DNA of 64,000 bases from Halichondria panicea. Taxonomy: Eukaryota > Porifera > Demospongiae > Suberitida > Halichondriidae. The notes below the pieces were generated by a model, which saw nothing but the letters and a program-made list of their open reading frames with translations, was not told the DNA's origin and searched no databases. Positions 24,971-34,025 of the stretch are shown piece after piece. The stretch lies in contig NC_087388.1 in the NCBI RefSeq assembly GCF_963675165.1, positions 3,140,800 to 3,204,799 of the forward strand, written 5' to 3'. Numbering within the stretch: position 1 is the first letter of the stretch; the number at the start of each line of letters is the position of its first letter. The position numbers and the translations under genes are program-made.

Positions 24971-27900
24971 CTATTTCAGCTGCTCAAGGATCAATGAAGT
25001 GCAAGTAAGAGTTTCTATAGGCTTCTAGTCATGTTTTCTTGGCTTGCTATTTGTAGATTTGCAAAATAAAGCTTCGTTTTCGAGTTATGCCTACTTGGAA
25101 TGCCATTGCAGCCTTTTCAGAAGAGTCCGTAGCAAAACTTGTTCACCGAGTGTTGCTACTCTAGTTAGTAGTTAGCTCTGCACTAGAACGCTAGCTGCAA
25201 GAGTGAGAAGAGAGCTGCAAGGCTCTGCTGACTTGTTAATTTTAGACTTGAACTTTTGGCATCGATCGTTTTTAACAACAATCATTGTCGATCATTACCC
25301 ACTATTTGAGTTTCCCTGTGGTCAACAAAATTAAAAATGTTCTTCATGATAATTATTGTATGTATAAAAGCTAGCTATTAGTAGTTTTATGTTATGTAGC
25401 TTTGGCACCTCCACCGAGGCATCAGCACCTGCGGTGCTTTTATTATACCCAGTCTTCACAGACATTCAGAGTTTCATGATTTTTGCTACAGACCTATACC
25501 TAGACACTTGCTACACTGAGTATTGTAACAAAGAGTGCTCACAATTAAGTGTGTGTTTTCTCGATTAAGATCAAACGTACCACATATGATTTTTAGTCCA
25601 TAATGATAGCCTTGCAAAATTCCTGTAGCCTAACCCACTGCTGACCATGCGATAATAAAATTGCATAATATAATTGCACAATGTGCAGTAATATGCCTTA
25701 GCTACAGAACGATGTCACTTTTGATTTTCGGGGGACAAAATATTCGTGGTTCAGCAATATTGAGACATTTCGTGGGAAATGTTTTCGTGGTTGCTGCTTG
25801 CACTGCAGGTAAAGGTAGGCAAGGTCGCTTCATTCGTGGGTAAATATTCGTGGTCAGACCTTCAACTACGAAAACCACGAATATTTTGCCCCACGAAAAT
25901 TACACGCTATACGGTATTTTTAACAGATTTTAGTTTTTAGTGATTTAATAGCTACTGCAGCTGGCCACAATCGTTGAGTTAACCCTAACCGTCATGGGCC
26001 ACGATCGTGGCCCGCAATAGTGACTTTTTTTTCGAAATTCTAATTCTGCGATACATAGGAAGTAGTTCGAACTACGCACATCCCTGTATAGAGGAAGAGC
26101 TGTAGAATCACGTGCAATTTAGTCTAGAATTTTCCAAGCCACGTTGCTATGTTAAAATTTCATTAGCATCTTACCGCACGAAGTTTATAGCTATGGCTAG
26201 GTTGTTTACTTGTGCCGATGTCCTTGAACAGCTTGAAGACAGCAATGGCGATGTCTCCTCTGGTGATGACAGTGCCTATGAAGGAGAGGGGATAGTAGGA
26301 TACCTCCCAAAGGCTACCAGCTTTATGCCAGACGCTGATGAACTGTCTGGGACTGAGGACATGCATGACATGGACCTAGACGCTAGAGCTATGGACCAGG
26401 ACGGTGAAAGACCAGGAGAGGGCTCACTTTGTGACTTTGGCAAGTAGTATAGTATAGCTAGAATATCAGTAGTATAGCTAAAATAGAATTAGCAGGTAAT
26501 GAACAGTCTTTATGTGAGCTTGTAAATTTCATAGATCGTTCACCGATATAGTAATACATGTACGTATTGTACTTCAAATTGATATATCTTAGCACTGTTA
26601 CATTCATATGATGTGAAAATCAAGCTTAGTCAAGCCTTTATACCATATGATAGGCTGATCCATAAAAAAAAATTTTTGGATTTTATCTCACCGCTGGCCG
26701 AGCATTTAAAATGATAAAAACGGCTGAGCGTAATAACCGTGGTTGTTATGGCAACACATGTTGCACCATTTTATTCCTTGTTGTATGGGCATTCTATTGG
26801 TATATGGTTGCTAGGCATTTTATTGCTCTGGAAACCCGATAGAGAATTTACAGACATTTCACTTCACTGTTAATTAAGAATCCGACGGTTAAACGGGAAC
26901 GGTACCGTTTTACCAACGGGAACTTTTTATTGATTGGTACTGTACGTACATGTACATGTGTATGATTATAATAATTACGGAATTTGCAGCACATTATTTT
27001 ATGCGGAGGTGAATCGAAATACACTATTCATTGCAGTACTGCATTGTTTTTTTGACTGACCGTAATACATTTTCTTCTTTGTTTCAGCGCTCAGTTCTAC
27101 GCAATTTTTAGATTTTTTGGCATTTAAAATTCAGCTTGTCTCGATCTCCACATCATTACACGTAAACTACCGTCAGGAGTGCATGAATACCGTATAGCAG
27201 GTAATTTTCGAGGCACTAAATTTTCGCGGATTGCTAAAACTAAACAATTTTTGATTTGATTTTCGAGGATGGAGATTCAAATGACCTCACCCCTACAGTT
27301 AAGAGTTTTTCAATTTTCGAGGGCACTAAAGTTTCGAGGTTTCTTTGAGGTGGAGGGTGCTAAGCTTGGAGGAATCAAATAGCTGTGACATACCGAAGTC
27401 GGAAATTTTTGCAACAGGCACTGATCGTGTAAGTTTCAGTAAAACGACACGTTATCGCCACAGTGGGTAATCTTCTTCCTGTGAATGTAGGCCAGACCTC
27501 ATACAGTTAAGTTAAGCACAGCAGAAAATGCTTGCAACGAATATATTCATGAGAGATCACGATATCCTTACTGTACATGAATATTTGCATGCACGTATCT
27601 TTGGCAGAAGCAAAGGAAGATTGGCTTTTGTTTCAACCTTTTCTGTCATTGTGTTTTGTCCACTACCTCACTCTGTACTTAAATACATGTAATATACTAC
27701 GTACAAAAAGATTGATAGCAGTTGCAACGTTGGATTGGCTAAAAATTAGAAAAGCATTGAAACGTTAAAAGAACTGTACCCCTACGCGTATATTGCACGT
27801 ACTCTGTTTTTCTACAAACTTAGCACGAGGGTACATGTATTTGCACTACAGTGGAACCTGTTATAACGGACTCTCTAAATAGCGGATCCCTCTGTTGTAG

Positions 27901-30900
27901 CGGACAGCATGCCTTGTACCAACTGCTTTTACTAGTGTACTTGCAACCACAAATAGCGGACACCTCTAAACTCCGGACAACGGACGTCGCCCTTGCACAA
28001 AAGATGCAAGAATTAACCTCCTATAACGGACGAAGGGTGTGGTTATAGTCAATATAGATCTACAAGAATGGTATCCACTACCTGCTGCACCACAGCAGTG
28101 TGAGTTCCATCAGTAATTTGGCCAGTTGTTGGGGAAACGTCAGTAAGTGTTTATATTACAAATCAGAACATAATTTTGTTCTGTGATTTTTATCTTTGAC
28201 AGTGTGGTGTAAAAATAATCTGGTCTATGGTTGTGGTAAATTGTGAGGAATTTTAATTGTGTTTCAATTGGGTATCCAGTAAAAAAAATGTACCTAAAGT
28301 CTTTTTGAAACATACCTTGTAACTTCCCCCCTGTATGAGTTATATGTTTGTGTTAAGTGTTAAGCACACTTAACAGAGTATTCTAAAAGCTACATTTTGA
28401 TAGTAAAAATCTACTGATGTTTTAGCAGGATTAGTGAAACATAATTATATTTATGGTCCATTCCCCCGTGTTAATTTGTGGTAGTTAATCTGTTCCCAAA
28501 GACCATGGCTACGTGTATACTGATTCAGTTCATCATATTTGTGTATTTGAAGTCATTATTGTCTCATTAAACACATTTGGGGTAACGTAACCTTATATGG
28601 TATAACCTCCCAATAAGAAACCTTCAAATAGCAGACAAAACCCCCTGCACCAACTTGTCCGTTATTTGGATTCGGAGGTTCCACTGTATTGGTCTATTGT
28701 GATAATTGTGATATATTCACTGAGCTACATGCATGTATACTGTTACGTGATGTACATCTTCAGTATGTTGACTCTGTATACTCATGTTTTGTTGCTGTAG
28801 GAGTGCAATCCCTCATTCTACAAGGCAGAATCAGTGAGGCAAGGTTGCTGGTCCATTGCACATACAAAGGCCTCTTAGAGAACAACTTGGAGCTTTTGTT
28901 TCGATTAAAATGTAGACAGTTTGTTGAGATGATAGGTGGCTATGACAGAGGCGAGATCATTTCTCCTACACGAGATTTGAGATTATCATGTCACTCTGAT
29001 ATAAATGGCTCCACTGATTTACAACAGAGTTTTATGGATGGTGAATCTCCCAAACTGTCCGGAAGTGTAGATGTAGTAGGACAGGGTGATAGCACTGCAA
29101 GAAACGGACAGGTGAGTATTTTGTGAGTATTTTGAACAATCACCTGTATGTAACAATAAAAATTATATATGTGTGGAACTCGTACTAAAAGGCTATACAG
29201 ACATTTGAGCCCTAAGGTACATGTAGGGTGTACAGCTGAGCATGTTACAGTAGTAACCTGCTTATAGCCACACTGTTACTAAGAAGCGGCACTTACCTCC
29301 ACATTGCATGTGACACAGTAGGATTGTCCAAGACAATCGAACGGGAGAGAGCCGTACGTGACAATTAACAGGTACATGTAGATGGACCGGAAACACATGT
29401 ATATCCTTGGTATGCATGCGTAAGCGAGGTATACGGTAGTGTGTTTGTGTGTCTGTGTATATTATACTGCTACAGCTTCTCAAGAATCAATGAGTAAGAG
29501 TTATGGGCTTCTAGTCATGTTTTCTAGGATTTATCATTTTGTTTCGTAAATAATGCTTTGTTCTCGAGTTATGCCTATGGTTGGACCCGGAAATAGTTGG
29601 TATAGAAGTGTATTTGGTACCAACAGCAGCAGAATTTTTAGTAGAACAACACATCAAAAATCCACCCTAAACTGTTTCAGGGAAAAAATTTTATTTGCGA
29701 TAAGATATTTAATTCTTAAAAAACGCCCGTACAATCAGTCAATTACATCCATATGTGAATAAAGTTAGTTCATTAGGATGGTAAATTGGCAAAGTTGTTT
29801 CTATAATGTACTTTCTTCCCCTTCCAAGCCAAAAATTTCTTCTTCTGATGAAAGAATAATGTCCTCAGCATTTTTACAATATTCTCCTCGGCAGTCCCCA
29901 CAAGCAGTTACACATTTGAGACCATTTTTGTGACAAGAGCATACATTGGTTCCACATGGATTTTCAGAAGGCTTGCACTTGCATCGCACCAGGGTTTCTG
30001 GTGCAGCAGCCATGTCTGTCATGACTGGAGTTAGTGTAGTACCATCAAGCTTCCAACCCCATTGCTCAGGATCAATGCAAGTATTCATGAGCAAGCCTCT
30101 TCCAGAGCACTACCTGTAAGTGAACCCCCCTCAAACCGTGAAAATGTGCTGCCCTTTCTGTAGGTGGTAGCTTCTGTGGGTCAATCGCTTTACTTGATGA
30201 GGCCATCTCCAAGAATTTTACATACCGTAAATAGTTCAATGAATCATCTTGCTTGCCACTAAACAGGATAACAAATAAACGAACACCAGCTTCGCTAATT
30301 TCTTCTGCTGTCATACAAGGATCACCCATCAAGAATGATAGCCGCACCTCTTCAAATACCTGGACTTTCTTCATGAGGTTTGTCTTTCCCTGCCCGAAAG
30401 TTGCAGAAGTGGTGTCACAGCCACTCCAGGCATGAATGAACAAAAGTTGAGATGTCACCAACGTTATATATATAGGTTTGCTGTCTTGGAATGGTACACA
30501 TACCTTAAAAAATATATTATTTTAGTAAAAGCTGCCAGGTGAAACTGTACTGACTGTAGATAGTGTAGATAATGTAGTTGATAATTATGCCTTGAGGCGT
30601 ACACGCACGAGGGATACGGTAAAGCTGACTGTGTGTGTGTGTGAGGGGTGTTATCTGTGTAAAAATATACGGTAAAGCTGACTGTGTGTGTGTGTGTGGG
30701 GGTGTTATCTGTGTAAAAATGACTATGACAATGTACACACGCGTGCATTCATATGCACATTACAATACACATGTCAACATGATCGAGTGAAAATACCCTC
30801 GTGCAAGAACTTCGAAGCAAAAGAGGGGATGGGCAAGATGGGCTTATTTTTGCGAGGGTACGGTATATGTACAGTTGCAATTCTTACATTTATACAGAGA

Positions 30901-33900
30901 ATCAGAGCAGAAAGAGATTTTTGCCGTGTATATTGCGTAGTAGTGTTCCTACTCTACTCACGTGACAGTATAGTTGGGCGTGGTCTGACCTTCCGTAAGT
31001 CGGGTTGCAAGTTTTTTGGGGATTTGGCGCCCTATCAGATAGCAGTACTTTTCACCTGGTTGGATACACTGCGAAACACGTCATCATTTGAGAATAACAT
31101 AGCAGTATTACATAATGCAGAACAAGCTTGCAACCTGACCTCCTTTCTTAATGGAAGGTCGGGCCACACCCAATTAGTGATAGTACTGTTTAGCCAGGGT
31201 TAGTTCAGCACGTGCTTTTCTGAGGGTGTGAATGTAGTTCACAGCATACTTTTAGGTAGGTGGGTCGTCTAATCACCACTAACAGGTACATTATAGCTCA
31301 AAAAGGAGGTGTAAGCCTGAGAGAGTAATACTTCACTGGTACTCTGAATGGCCTGGCAGAAGAGTGACATACCATGCAGGCGTTCCCATGGGCGCCCTGA
31401 ATCTTGAAGCGTCCGACTCTAGCCCATAGGACGTGAAATGTATAGTTCGATCGTTGGAGTATCTGGCGGTCTCCTATGCTGATACAGCCTTTGATGAAAA
31501 GATGATGGGCTGCAATTCGCGCCTGGTTTCTTCCCCCCCCAGGATCTGACAGATTCAATAAGGCATTTGTACTGCTATAATTACGTGTGAGCTGAAGTGC
31601 TCTTTCGGTGTGGGGTGCTTTGCCCCTCCTACATTTTTCATTTGCCTAATTTGCCACCCTGACCCAAAATCGGCCCTGCATGTAGATATTGTAAAGACGG
31701 TAGATTACTGCTCTTAGGATCATTTTGACTGTTTTTCCACTGTATAATGTAAGAAACTGAGGCATGACAAATCCAATTGTGTGTATCAACATACTGCACA
31801 CATAGGGTTTGGCTTCCGTACTACAATTTCTAGTTGTTTCACGTGAGATTTTTTGCTTTTTACAGAATGGTGATGCTCCACAAGATGCTTCCATGGATGT
31901 AGATCAGCCTGAGAGGAATCTCGTAAACCTTGATAGCAATCCAGTAGCAATTGAGAGAGTACTGGCATTTGGTAGAGACTTACAAGTTATGTACTCAGAA
32001 CTAAAAACGAACAAACCTAATAAGCAATTAAAGACTTTATTACAGGTTTGTAAAAGTATCACGTGATACTTGGTTGAAATACTGTGTACGTGTGCTTGTA
32101 TTATACAGGACTCATTCAGTCTACTGGCGTACACTGAACCCCAGTCCAGTCCAGTTGGGTACTTGTTGGACCCCATCCAAAGGGAACCTGTCAGTGCAGC
32201 TCTTAACTCTGCTATATTAGGTAAGTCATGCAAATGTATACCATATGCATTAGAGCACGTACACGTAATACAGTAAAACCTCGATTTTCCGGCCCCTCAA
32301 TTAATGGGCGGGCGTCTTCTTAGCCTCGATTCCAGGCCGCTAAGAGAGGGCCTGGTATCGACTGTTTGCGCATGCGCCACCTATTACCCAGAAAGTAGGT
32401 AATTCGGATACCATTGTATTTTGCTCAGTAAAACAATGACGTCACAACGAACGGAAGTGGATTGAAGAAAGTGGATAGAAGTGTGATTGTAGCCCGTGTG
32501 ATAGCATTCTAATAGCTACCCTTAGCCTACTATGTTAACAAAGGACTCACAGCCTGCAACAGTGTGGATAACAATCCTCTGAACGGAGGGGAAGGCTGAC
32601 AATAGCTTATATGGATAGGCCACGCCCATCTGACACTAACCTTGGTGAAAGTCGACTCTATCAGAAAGAAATTGCTGCTGTAACCAATACAGCTCTGTCT
32701 TTAGCTAGCTAGCTATATAGCTCTGTGTCTGACTTTATGAAGAGTATTCTTTGTCTGTATATGTTATTCAGGATATAATTCGGGTAAAAATTCAGTTTAA
32801 TGGGAAACATTACGGGAATATTATCCAATAATTTTGCGCATGCGCAAGCAGTCAGTAGCAGGCCTAATTGTTTAGGCCTTGTGAAGGAGGCTAGCGTCTT
32901 CTGTGCATGTAGTCTGACTAAAACGAATACAAACAACTGGAAACAAAGGTCAATGATGGGCTAGGTTTGGGTTGATAGGGATAGAGTTAACAGGACGATT
33001 ATTGACTACTCGATTACCGTATAGCGGGTAATTTTCGTGGGGTAAAATATTCGTTATTTTCGTGGGCAAGCTGACCTCCACGAAATTTTAACGTAGGCGT
33101 GGCTTATCGGAATGTAGGAATGCCGTGCAGCCACGAGATTTTTACTCACGAAAACCACCTTTTCTCGAGTTGAACGAATTTTTTACCCCACGAAACTTAC
33201 CCGCTATACGGTATCTGAACCAGATCATCCGAATTCTCTATCTGGGTGACCACATAAACACCTACTTACACATGCGCGCACGTAGCTAAAAATTTACGGG
33301 AAGGAGGCAACGCCCTTGCAAAAAGGTTAACGGAAACCACACCCACTAATTAACTAATTATCGCGTAGAAGAGCAGGTAAATGACAGTACAAGTACCGCA
33401 CCCTCACTCCCTAGCTGCACGAGGAATACTGTGTGTGTGTGTGTATTCCAGCTCAATGCAACGAGAAATATAGGCTTCTCTCTAAACTAAAGCCGCTAAT
33501 TTTACTTAAATAGCTTTATGTGTTCGTTTCTATTGAGTTAGCCTTGCACTAAAGCGCTAGCTTTTTGTTAGGTACAAGAGTCTAGTAATTTTTTTGAACT
33601 TGACCTTTTGCCGACACACCCCTTTTTCCCGTGTATTTAATGCGCATGCGTGTTCATCCCCACGTGTGCCATTTTGAACCCTATATAGCAGAATCAATAT
33701 ACAATCTTGAGATGTTGGATTTGAATAATGCTTGGCTCTCGAGTTATGCGCTAACTTGGAATGCAGAGTGCAAAGCAAAAGTTGTCCATGGCTCTGCACT
33801 AGAACGCTAGCTTGCAAGGTACTGATGCAGCAGTCATTAATTTTAGACAGGCATCAGCAACAATCAATTTTATACACTTTTTTCCACACAGAATCTCAAA

Positions 33901-34025
33901 ACCTTCCTGGACAGCCTCCTTTAGAGTGTGCACTAGGACAAGCACTTCAGTGTCTAAAACACATGTCCAGAAATGGACTAGGCTCTGCAGCTTTCACTGG
34001 TGTATATGACATTGTAAACTCGTGA
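9653..34025 (+). CDS. RANBP9: RAN-binding protein 9/10 (CTLH E3 ligase scaffold), complete
   Basis: RANBP9/10 is a scaffold of the CTLH/GID E3 ubiquitin-ligase complex. Nine exons with GT-AG borders join in frame: 9653-9806, 10561-10672, 13821-14064, 17324-17431, 22245-22440, 28801-29111, 31866-32045, 32109-32220 and 33892-34025. They give 1551 nt, 516 residues plus TGA. Domain order: N-terminal [22 protein letters not shown] at about residues 60-195 ([55 protein letters not shown]); LisH at about 235-262 ([18 protein letters not shown]); CTLH from about 272 ([32 protein letters not shown]); a variable acidic linker; and a C-terminal CRA region ([17 protein letters not shown], then [19 protein letters not shown]). 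The long N-terminal proline/glutamine stretch of human RANBP9 is absent. It is probably the single precursor of vertebrate RANBP9 and RANBP10. Its introns are loaded with mobile elements. Confidence 0.95.
9960..10440. repeat. Repeat copy related to 50470-50670
   Basis: Two blocks here recur near 50.5 kb: ACAAAGTAACGTGACAT.CTGTCA with ATTACGCAATGCA, and CACAGTGTTTGTGTAGAAGTATC (inverted relative to 50510-50540) with AGTTCGACACTCTTC. This is a dispersed non-coding element in the first RANBP9 intron; its exact ends were not resolved. Confidence 0.5.
10860..11000. repeat. Dispersed repeat shared with 20940-21310 and 6990-7180
   Basis: TACCCGAGGC.GTG..GCGGCCA.GGGTATA followed by CACCTGGATGCCATAGCACTGCGTTTACAGCATGGATAG occurs here and, in both orientations, at 20944-21180. 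The first block is also found near 7016-7110. This is a moderately repeated non-coding family. Confidence 0.55.
11197..12528. mobile_element. Inverted-repeat DNA element, about 1.3 kb, in RANBP9 intron 2
   Basis: The left end (TAGCCTCGATCCCAGGCCGA.. to CTGGGCGTG, 11198-11278) is a near-perfect inverted copy of the right end (CACGCCCAGATACCAGGCCGA.. to CGAGGCTA, 12457-12528), about 75 bp per arm. Similar single ends (TAGCCTCGAT.CCAGGCCG) occur at about 2542, 11862, 32322 and 50228, so this is a family. No transposase is visible in the 1.2-kb interior. Confidence 0.7.
12396..12436. repeat. Perfect 18-bp hairpin
   Basis: TTGCTCAGGTATTCGCTC (12396-12413) and its exact reverse complement (12419-12436) are separated by GTTTT. 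It lies just inside the right arm of the 11197-12528 element. Confidence 0.8.
13200..13640. repeat. Repeat copy inverted relative to 17780-18220
   Basis: GCTCCCACTGTTTGGCTACAGGCCAT (about 13271-13296) is the reverse complement of sequence near 18057-18082. TTTTTGAGCGAAAGCAAAACA with CGGCGAGAGGCATTAGCA (about 13453-13495) is inverted at about 17912-17960. An internal sequence, TTCCCTCTCCTATAATGACT.TGTGGAATTCAATTCTGTC, also occurs twice here (about 13050 and 13360). Confidence 0.55.
14780..15190 (+). repeat. Two direct repeat units of about 190 bp
   Basis: The block running from CATACTTCTTGAGTTATTGG through GACTC.GCAATATTAAAGATC and ACTATTCATGC..GCTCTGATTT to GAACTTG.ACTGAGAAATCA occurs twice in tandem, diverged by a few percent. 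It lies in RANBP9 intron 3 and is non-coding. Nearby, AGATAGTAGAGAAAGGGGATTGG (14349) and its inverted copy near 15350 recur at about 59056. Confidence 0.65.
15300..17323. other. Remainder of RANBP9 intron 3
   Basis: It holds a short inverted terminus near 15310-15380 that recurs at 59050-59110, TACATGTACATGTA runs near 16740, and AT-rich sequence. Open frames of 60-85 codons occur but have no recognisable family, no consistent splice signals and low-complexity composition, so none is called. Confidence 0.45.
17780..18220. repeat. Inverted partner of 13200-13640, with internal direct repeat
   Basis: See 13200-13640 for the shared blocks. In addition CAGAATTCAATCACAGAAAG plus TAGTATCTAT occurs twice (about 18136 and 18190) as a direct repeat of about 55 bp spacing. 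Confidence 0.5.
19183..19861 (+). mobile_element. Element with TGGGGCGAGC ends carrying a Helitron-type gene fragment
   Basis: TGGGGCGAGC (19183-19192) and GCTCGCCCCA (19852-19861) are perfect 10-bp inverted termini about 680 bp apart. Between them lie two coding pieces on +. An arginine-rich one starts at ATG 19349 ([20 protein letters not shown]). A second follows from about 19600 ([11 protein letters not shown], then [20 protein letters not shown] and [14 protein letters not shown], then ELDAS) and stops being Helitron-like just before the right terminus. Both are typical of the N-terminal region of invertebrate Helitron polyproteins. The downstream Rep and helicase domains are missing. 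It sits in RANBP9 intron 4. Confidence 0.6.
20072..20637. mobile_element. Miniature DNA transposon, GGTCACCCGCC ends, 566 bp
   Basis: GGTCACCCGCCTCCGCTTGCCG (20072-20093) and its exact reverse complement (20616-20637) form 22-bp terminal inverted repeats. Subterminal sequence repeats variants of TTTACCGC and GAGCGGTAAA on both sides, as binding-site arrays of cut-and-paste elements do. The centre has a second nested palindrome (about 20220-20415: TTCTAATAAGAGC..GGGATTTCAT..TGGAGTACTATG and inverse). No coding sequence. Confidence 0.8.
20944..21310. repeat. Inverted repeat pair in RANBP9 intron 4
   Basis: GAGGCTACCCATGCTGTAAACGCAGTGCTAGAGCATCCAGGT (about 20944-20986) is inverted at about 21138-21180 and partly again at 21280-21315. 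The GGGTATAGTAGTC..GGTTTGTT block lies twice in the centre. Related to 10860-11000. Confidence 0.6.
21320..22244. other. Rest of RANBP9 intron 4
   Basis: Two overlapping opposite-strand open frames of about 105 codons at 21412-21743 have AT-driven composition and no family, and are not called. A small inverted repeat GACGGACGTACA..TGTACGTCTGTCAC lies at about 21828-21857. Nothing else is supported. Confidence 0.4.
22610..23100 (+). repeat. TGCCTCGGTG-family element, copy A (left part)
   Basis: It starts TGCCTCGGTGCGCATGCGCAAGCGAGG (22610 on) and follows copy C (24849-25421) through the TG-rich tract, TTCTATAGGCTTCTAGTCATG, GCCATTGCAGCCTTTTCAGAAGAG and GCACTAGAACGCTAGCT. Homology fades after about 23010. 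No right terminus was found. Confidence 0.7.
23922..24509 (-). repeat. TGCCTCGGTG-family element, copy B, inverted
   Basis: A complete copy in reverse orientation, with TGCCTCGGTG at 23922-23931 and CACCGAGGCA at 24500-24509. Its CA microsatellite (about 24404-24468) is the complement of the TG tract in copy C. Together B and C form a palindrome with arms of nearly 600 bp around a 339-bp centre. Confidence 0.8.
24510..24798 (+). CDS. Coding-like fragment of unknown function at the centre of a palindrome
   Basis: An open frame crosses from copy B into unique sequence and ends at TGA 24798; about 95 residues lie in the centre. The predicted peptide has a balanced, globular-looking composition (for example [38 protein letters not shown]) and higher GC than its surroundings, unlike shadow frames nearby. 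No start or splice junction can be assigned: AG acceptors such as TTAGCACAG near 24520 are possible. I do not recognise the family. It could be a captured exon, part of the autonomous element, or chance. Confidence 0.35.
24849..25421 (+). repeat. TGCCTCGGTG-family element, copy C
   Basis: A complete 573-bp copy with inverted termini TGCCTCGGTG and CACCGAGGCA, a TG microsatellite at about 24885-24967, and a GAT.TTGCAAAATAA.GCTTCGTT.TCGAGTTATGCC core found in every copy. No open frame of note. Partial relatives occur near 12590, 29409, 30590, 33410 and 63910. Confidence 0.8.
25720..25914. repeat. CCGTATAG miniature element, copy 3 (left end degraded)
   Basis: It ends CCCCACGAAAATTACACGCTATACGGTA (to 25916) and contains ACAAAATATTCGTGG facing CCACGAATATTTTGCCCC. 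The left terminus is degraded. A further related fragment starting CCGTATAGCAGGTAATTTTCG begins at about 27191. Confidence 0.6.
25978..26446 (+). pseudogene. piggyBac-like element 5' remnant with acidic N-terminal coding piece
   Basis: The sequence GAG followed by TTAACCCTAACCGTC (from 25978) matches the piggyBac pattern of a TTAA target followed by CCCT, and is followed by a palindrome GGGCCACGATCGTGGCCC. An open frame from ATG 26192 to the stop at 26447 gives about 85 residues: [17 protein letters not shown], then a strongly acidic serine/aspartate-rich stretch. That resembles the N-terminus of piggyBac-type transposases. The DDE catalytic region is not found downstream and the frame ends early, so this is read as a truncated remnant. 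It lies in RANBP9 intron 5. Family assignment is moderate only. Confidence 0.45.
26500..27846. other. RANBP9 intron 5, no gene seen
   Basis: AT-rich sequence with a TACATGTACATGT run near 26945, a fragment of the CCGTATAG family from about 27191 and short open frames of about 60 codons without family similarity. No supported gene. Confidence 0.45.
27847..28688. mobile_element. TA-flanked element with CAGTGGAACCT ends, 842 bp
   Basis: TACAGTGGAACCT (27847-27859) and AGGTTCCACTGTA (28676-28688) are perfect inverted ends including TA. Subterminal sequences repeat AACGGAC and ATAGCGGA motifs. This fits a non-autonomous Tc1/mariner/pogo-type element; no transposase frame remains. It ends 112 bp before the RANBP9 CTLH exon. 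Confidence 0.75.
29801..30461 (-). pseudogene. Frameshifted gene of a widespread invertebrate family ([11 protein letters not shown] type)
   Basis: Two overlapping frames on - are parts of one gene. The first (30461-30072) opens with [19 protein letters not shown] and continues with [16 protein letters not shown] and [14 protein letters not shown]. The second (30094-29801) has DPEQWGWKL and a cysteine-rich motif, [17 protein letters not shown], followed by CVTACGDC. The join needs a one-base shift near 30080. I recall related proteins as multicopy, uncharacterised genes in cnidarian, sponge and arthropod genomes, with the cysteine region resembling a CXC/tesmin-type zinc motif. The multicopy habit suggests mobile origin. 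It lies antisense in RANBP9 intron 6. Confidence 0.55.
30480..31865. other. RANBP9 intron 6, repeat-derived
   Basis: It contains GT-rich tandem stretches near 30630-30710 in which a unit of about 65 bp (ATACGGTAAAGCTGACTGTG.. to GTGTAAAAAT) occurs twice. An inverted repeat pairs GACCTTCCGTAAGTCGGGTTGCAAG (about 30989) with CTTGCAACCTGACCTCC (about 31128). A 171-codon open frame here is explained by these repeats and is not called. Confidence 0.5.
32317..33891. other. Last RANBP9 intron
   Basis: It starts with a half-copy of a CAGTAAAACCTCG-type end (about 32271) and a TAGCCTCGATTCCAGGCCG end (about 32322), followed by a complete CCGTATAG element (33016-33212) and a fragment of the TGCCTCGGTG family (about 33410-33860). 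No additional exon was found. Confidence 0.5.
33016..33212. repeat. CCGTATAG miniature element, best-preserved copy
   Basis: CCGTATAGCGGGTAATTTTC at the left and AACTTACCCGCTATACGG at the right are near-perfect inverted termini, flanked by TA on both sides. At about 197 bp it closely matches 241-444 across its full length. Confidence 0.85.

Noticed and set aside
30688..31203. 171-codon open frame on +
   Set aside because: It starts in a GT-rich tandem repeat and crosses an inverted repeat. There is no family resemblance and no splice logic, and it lies in a RANBP9 intron.
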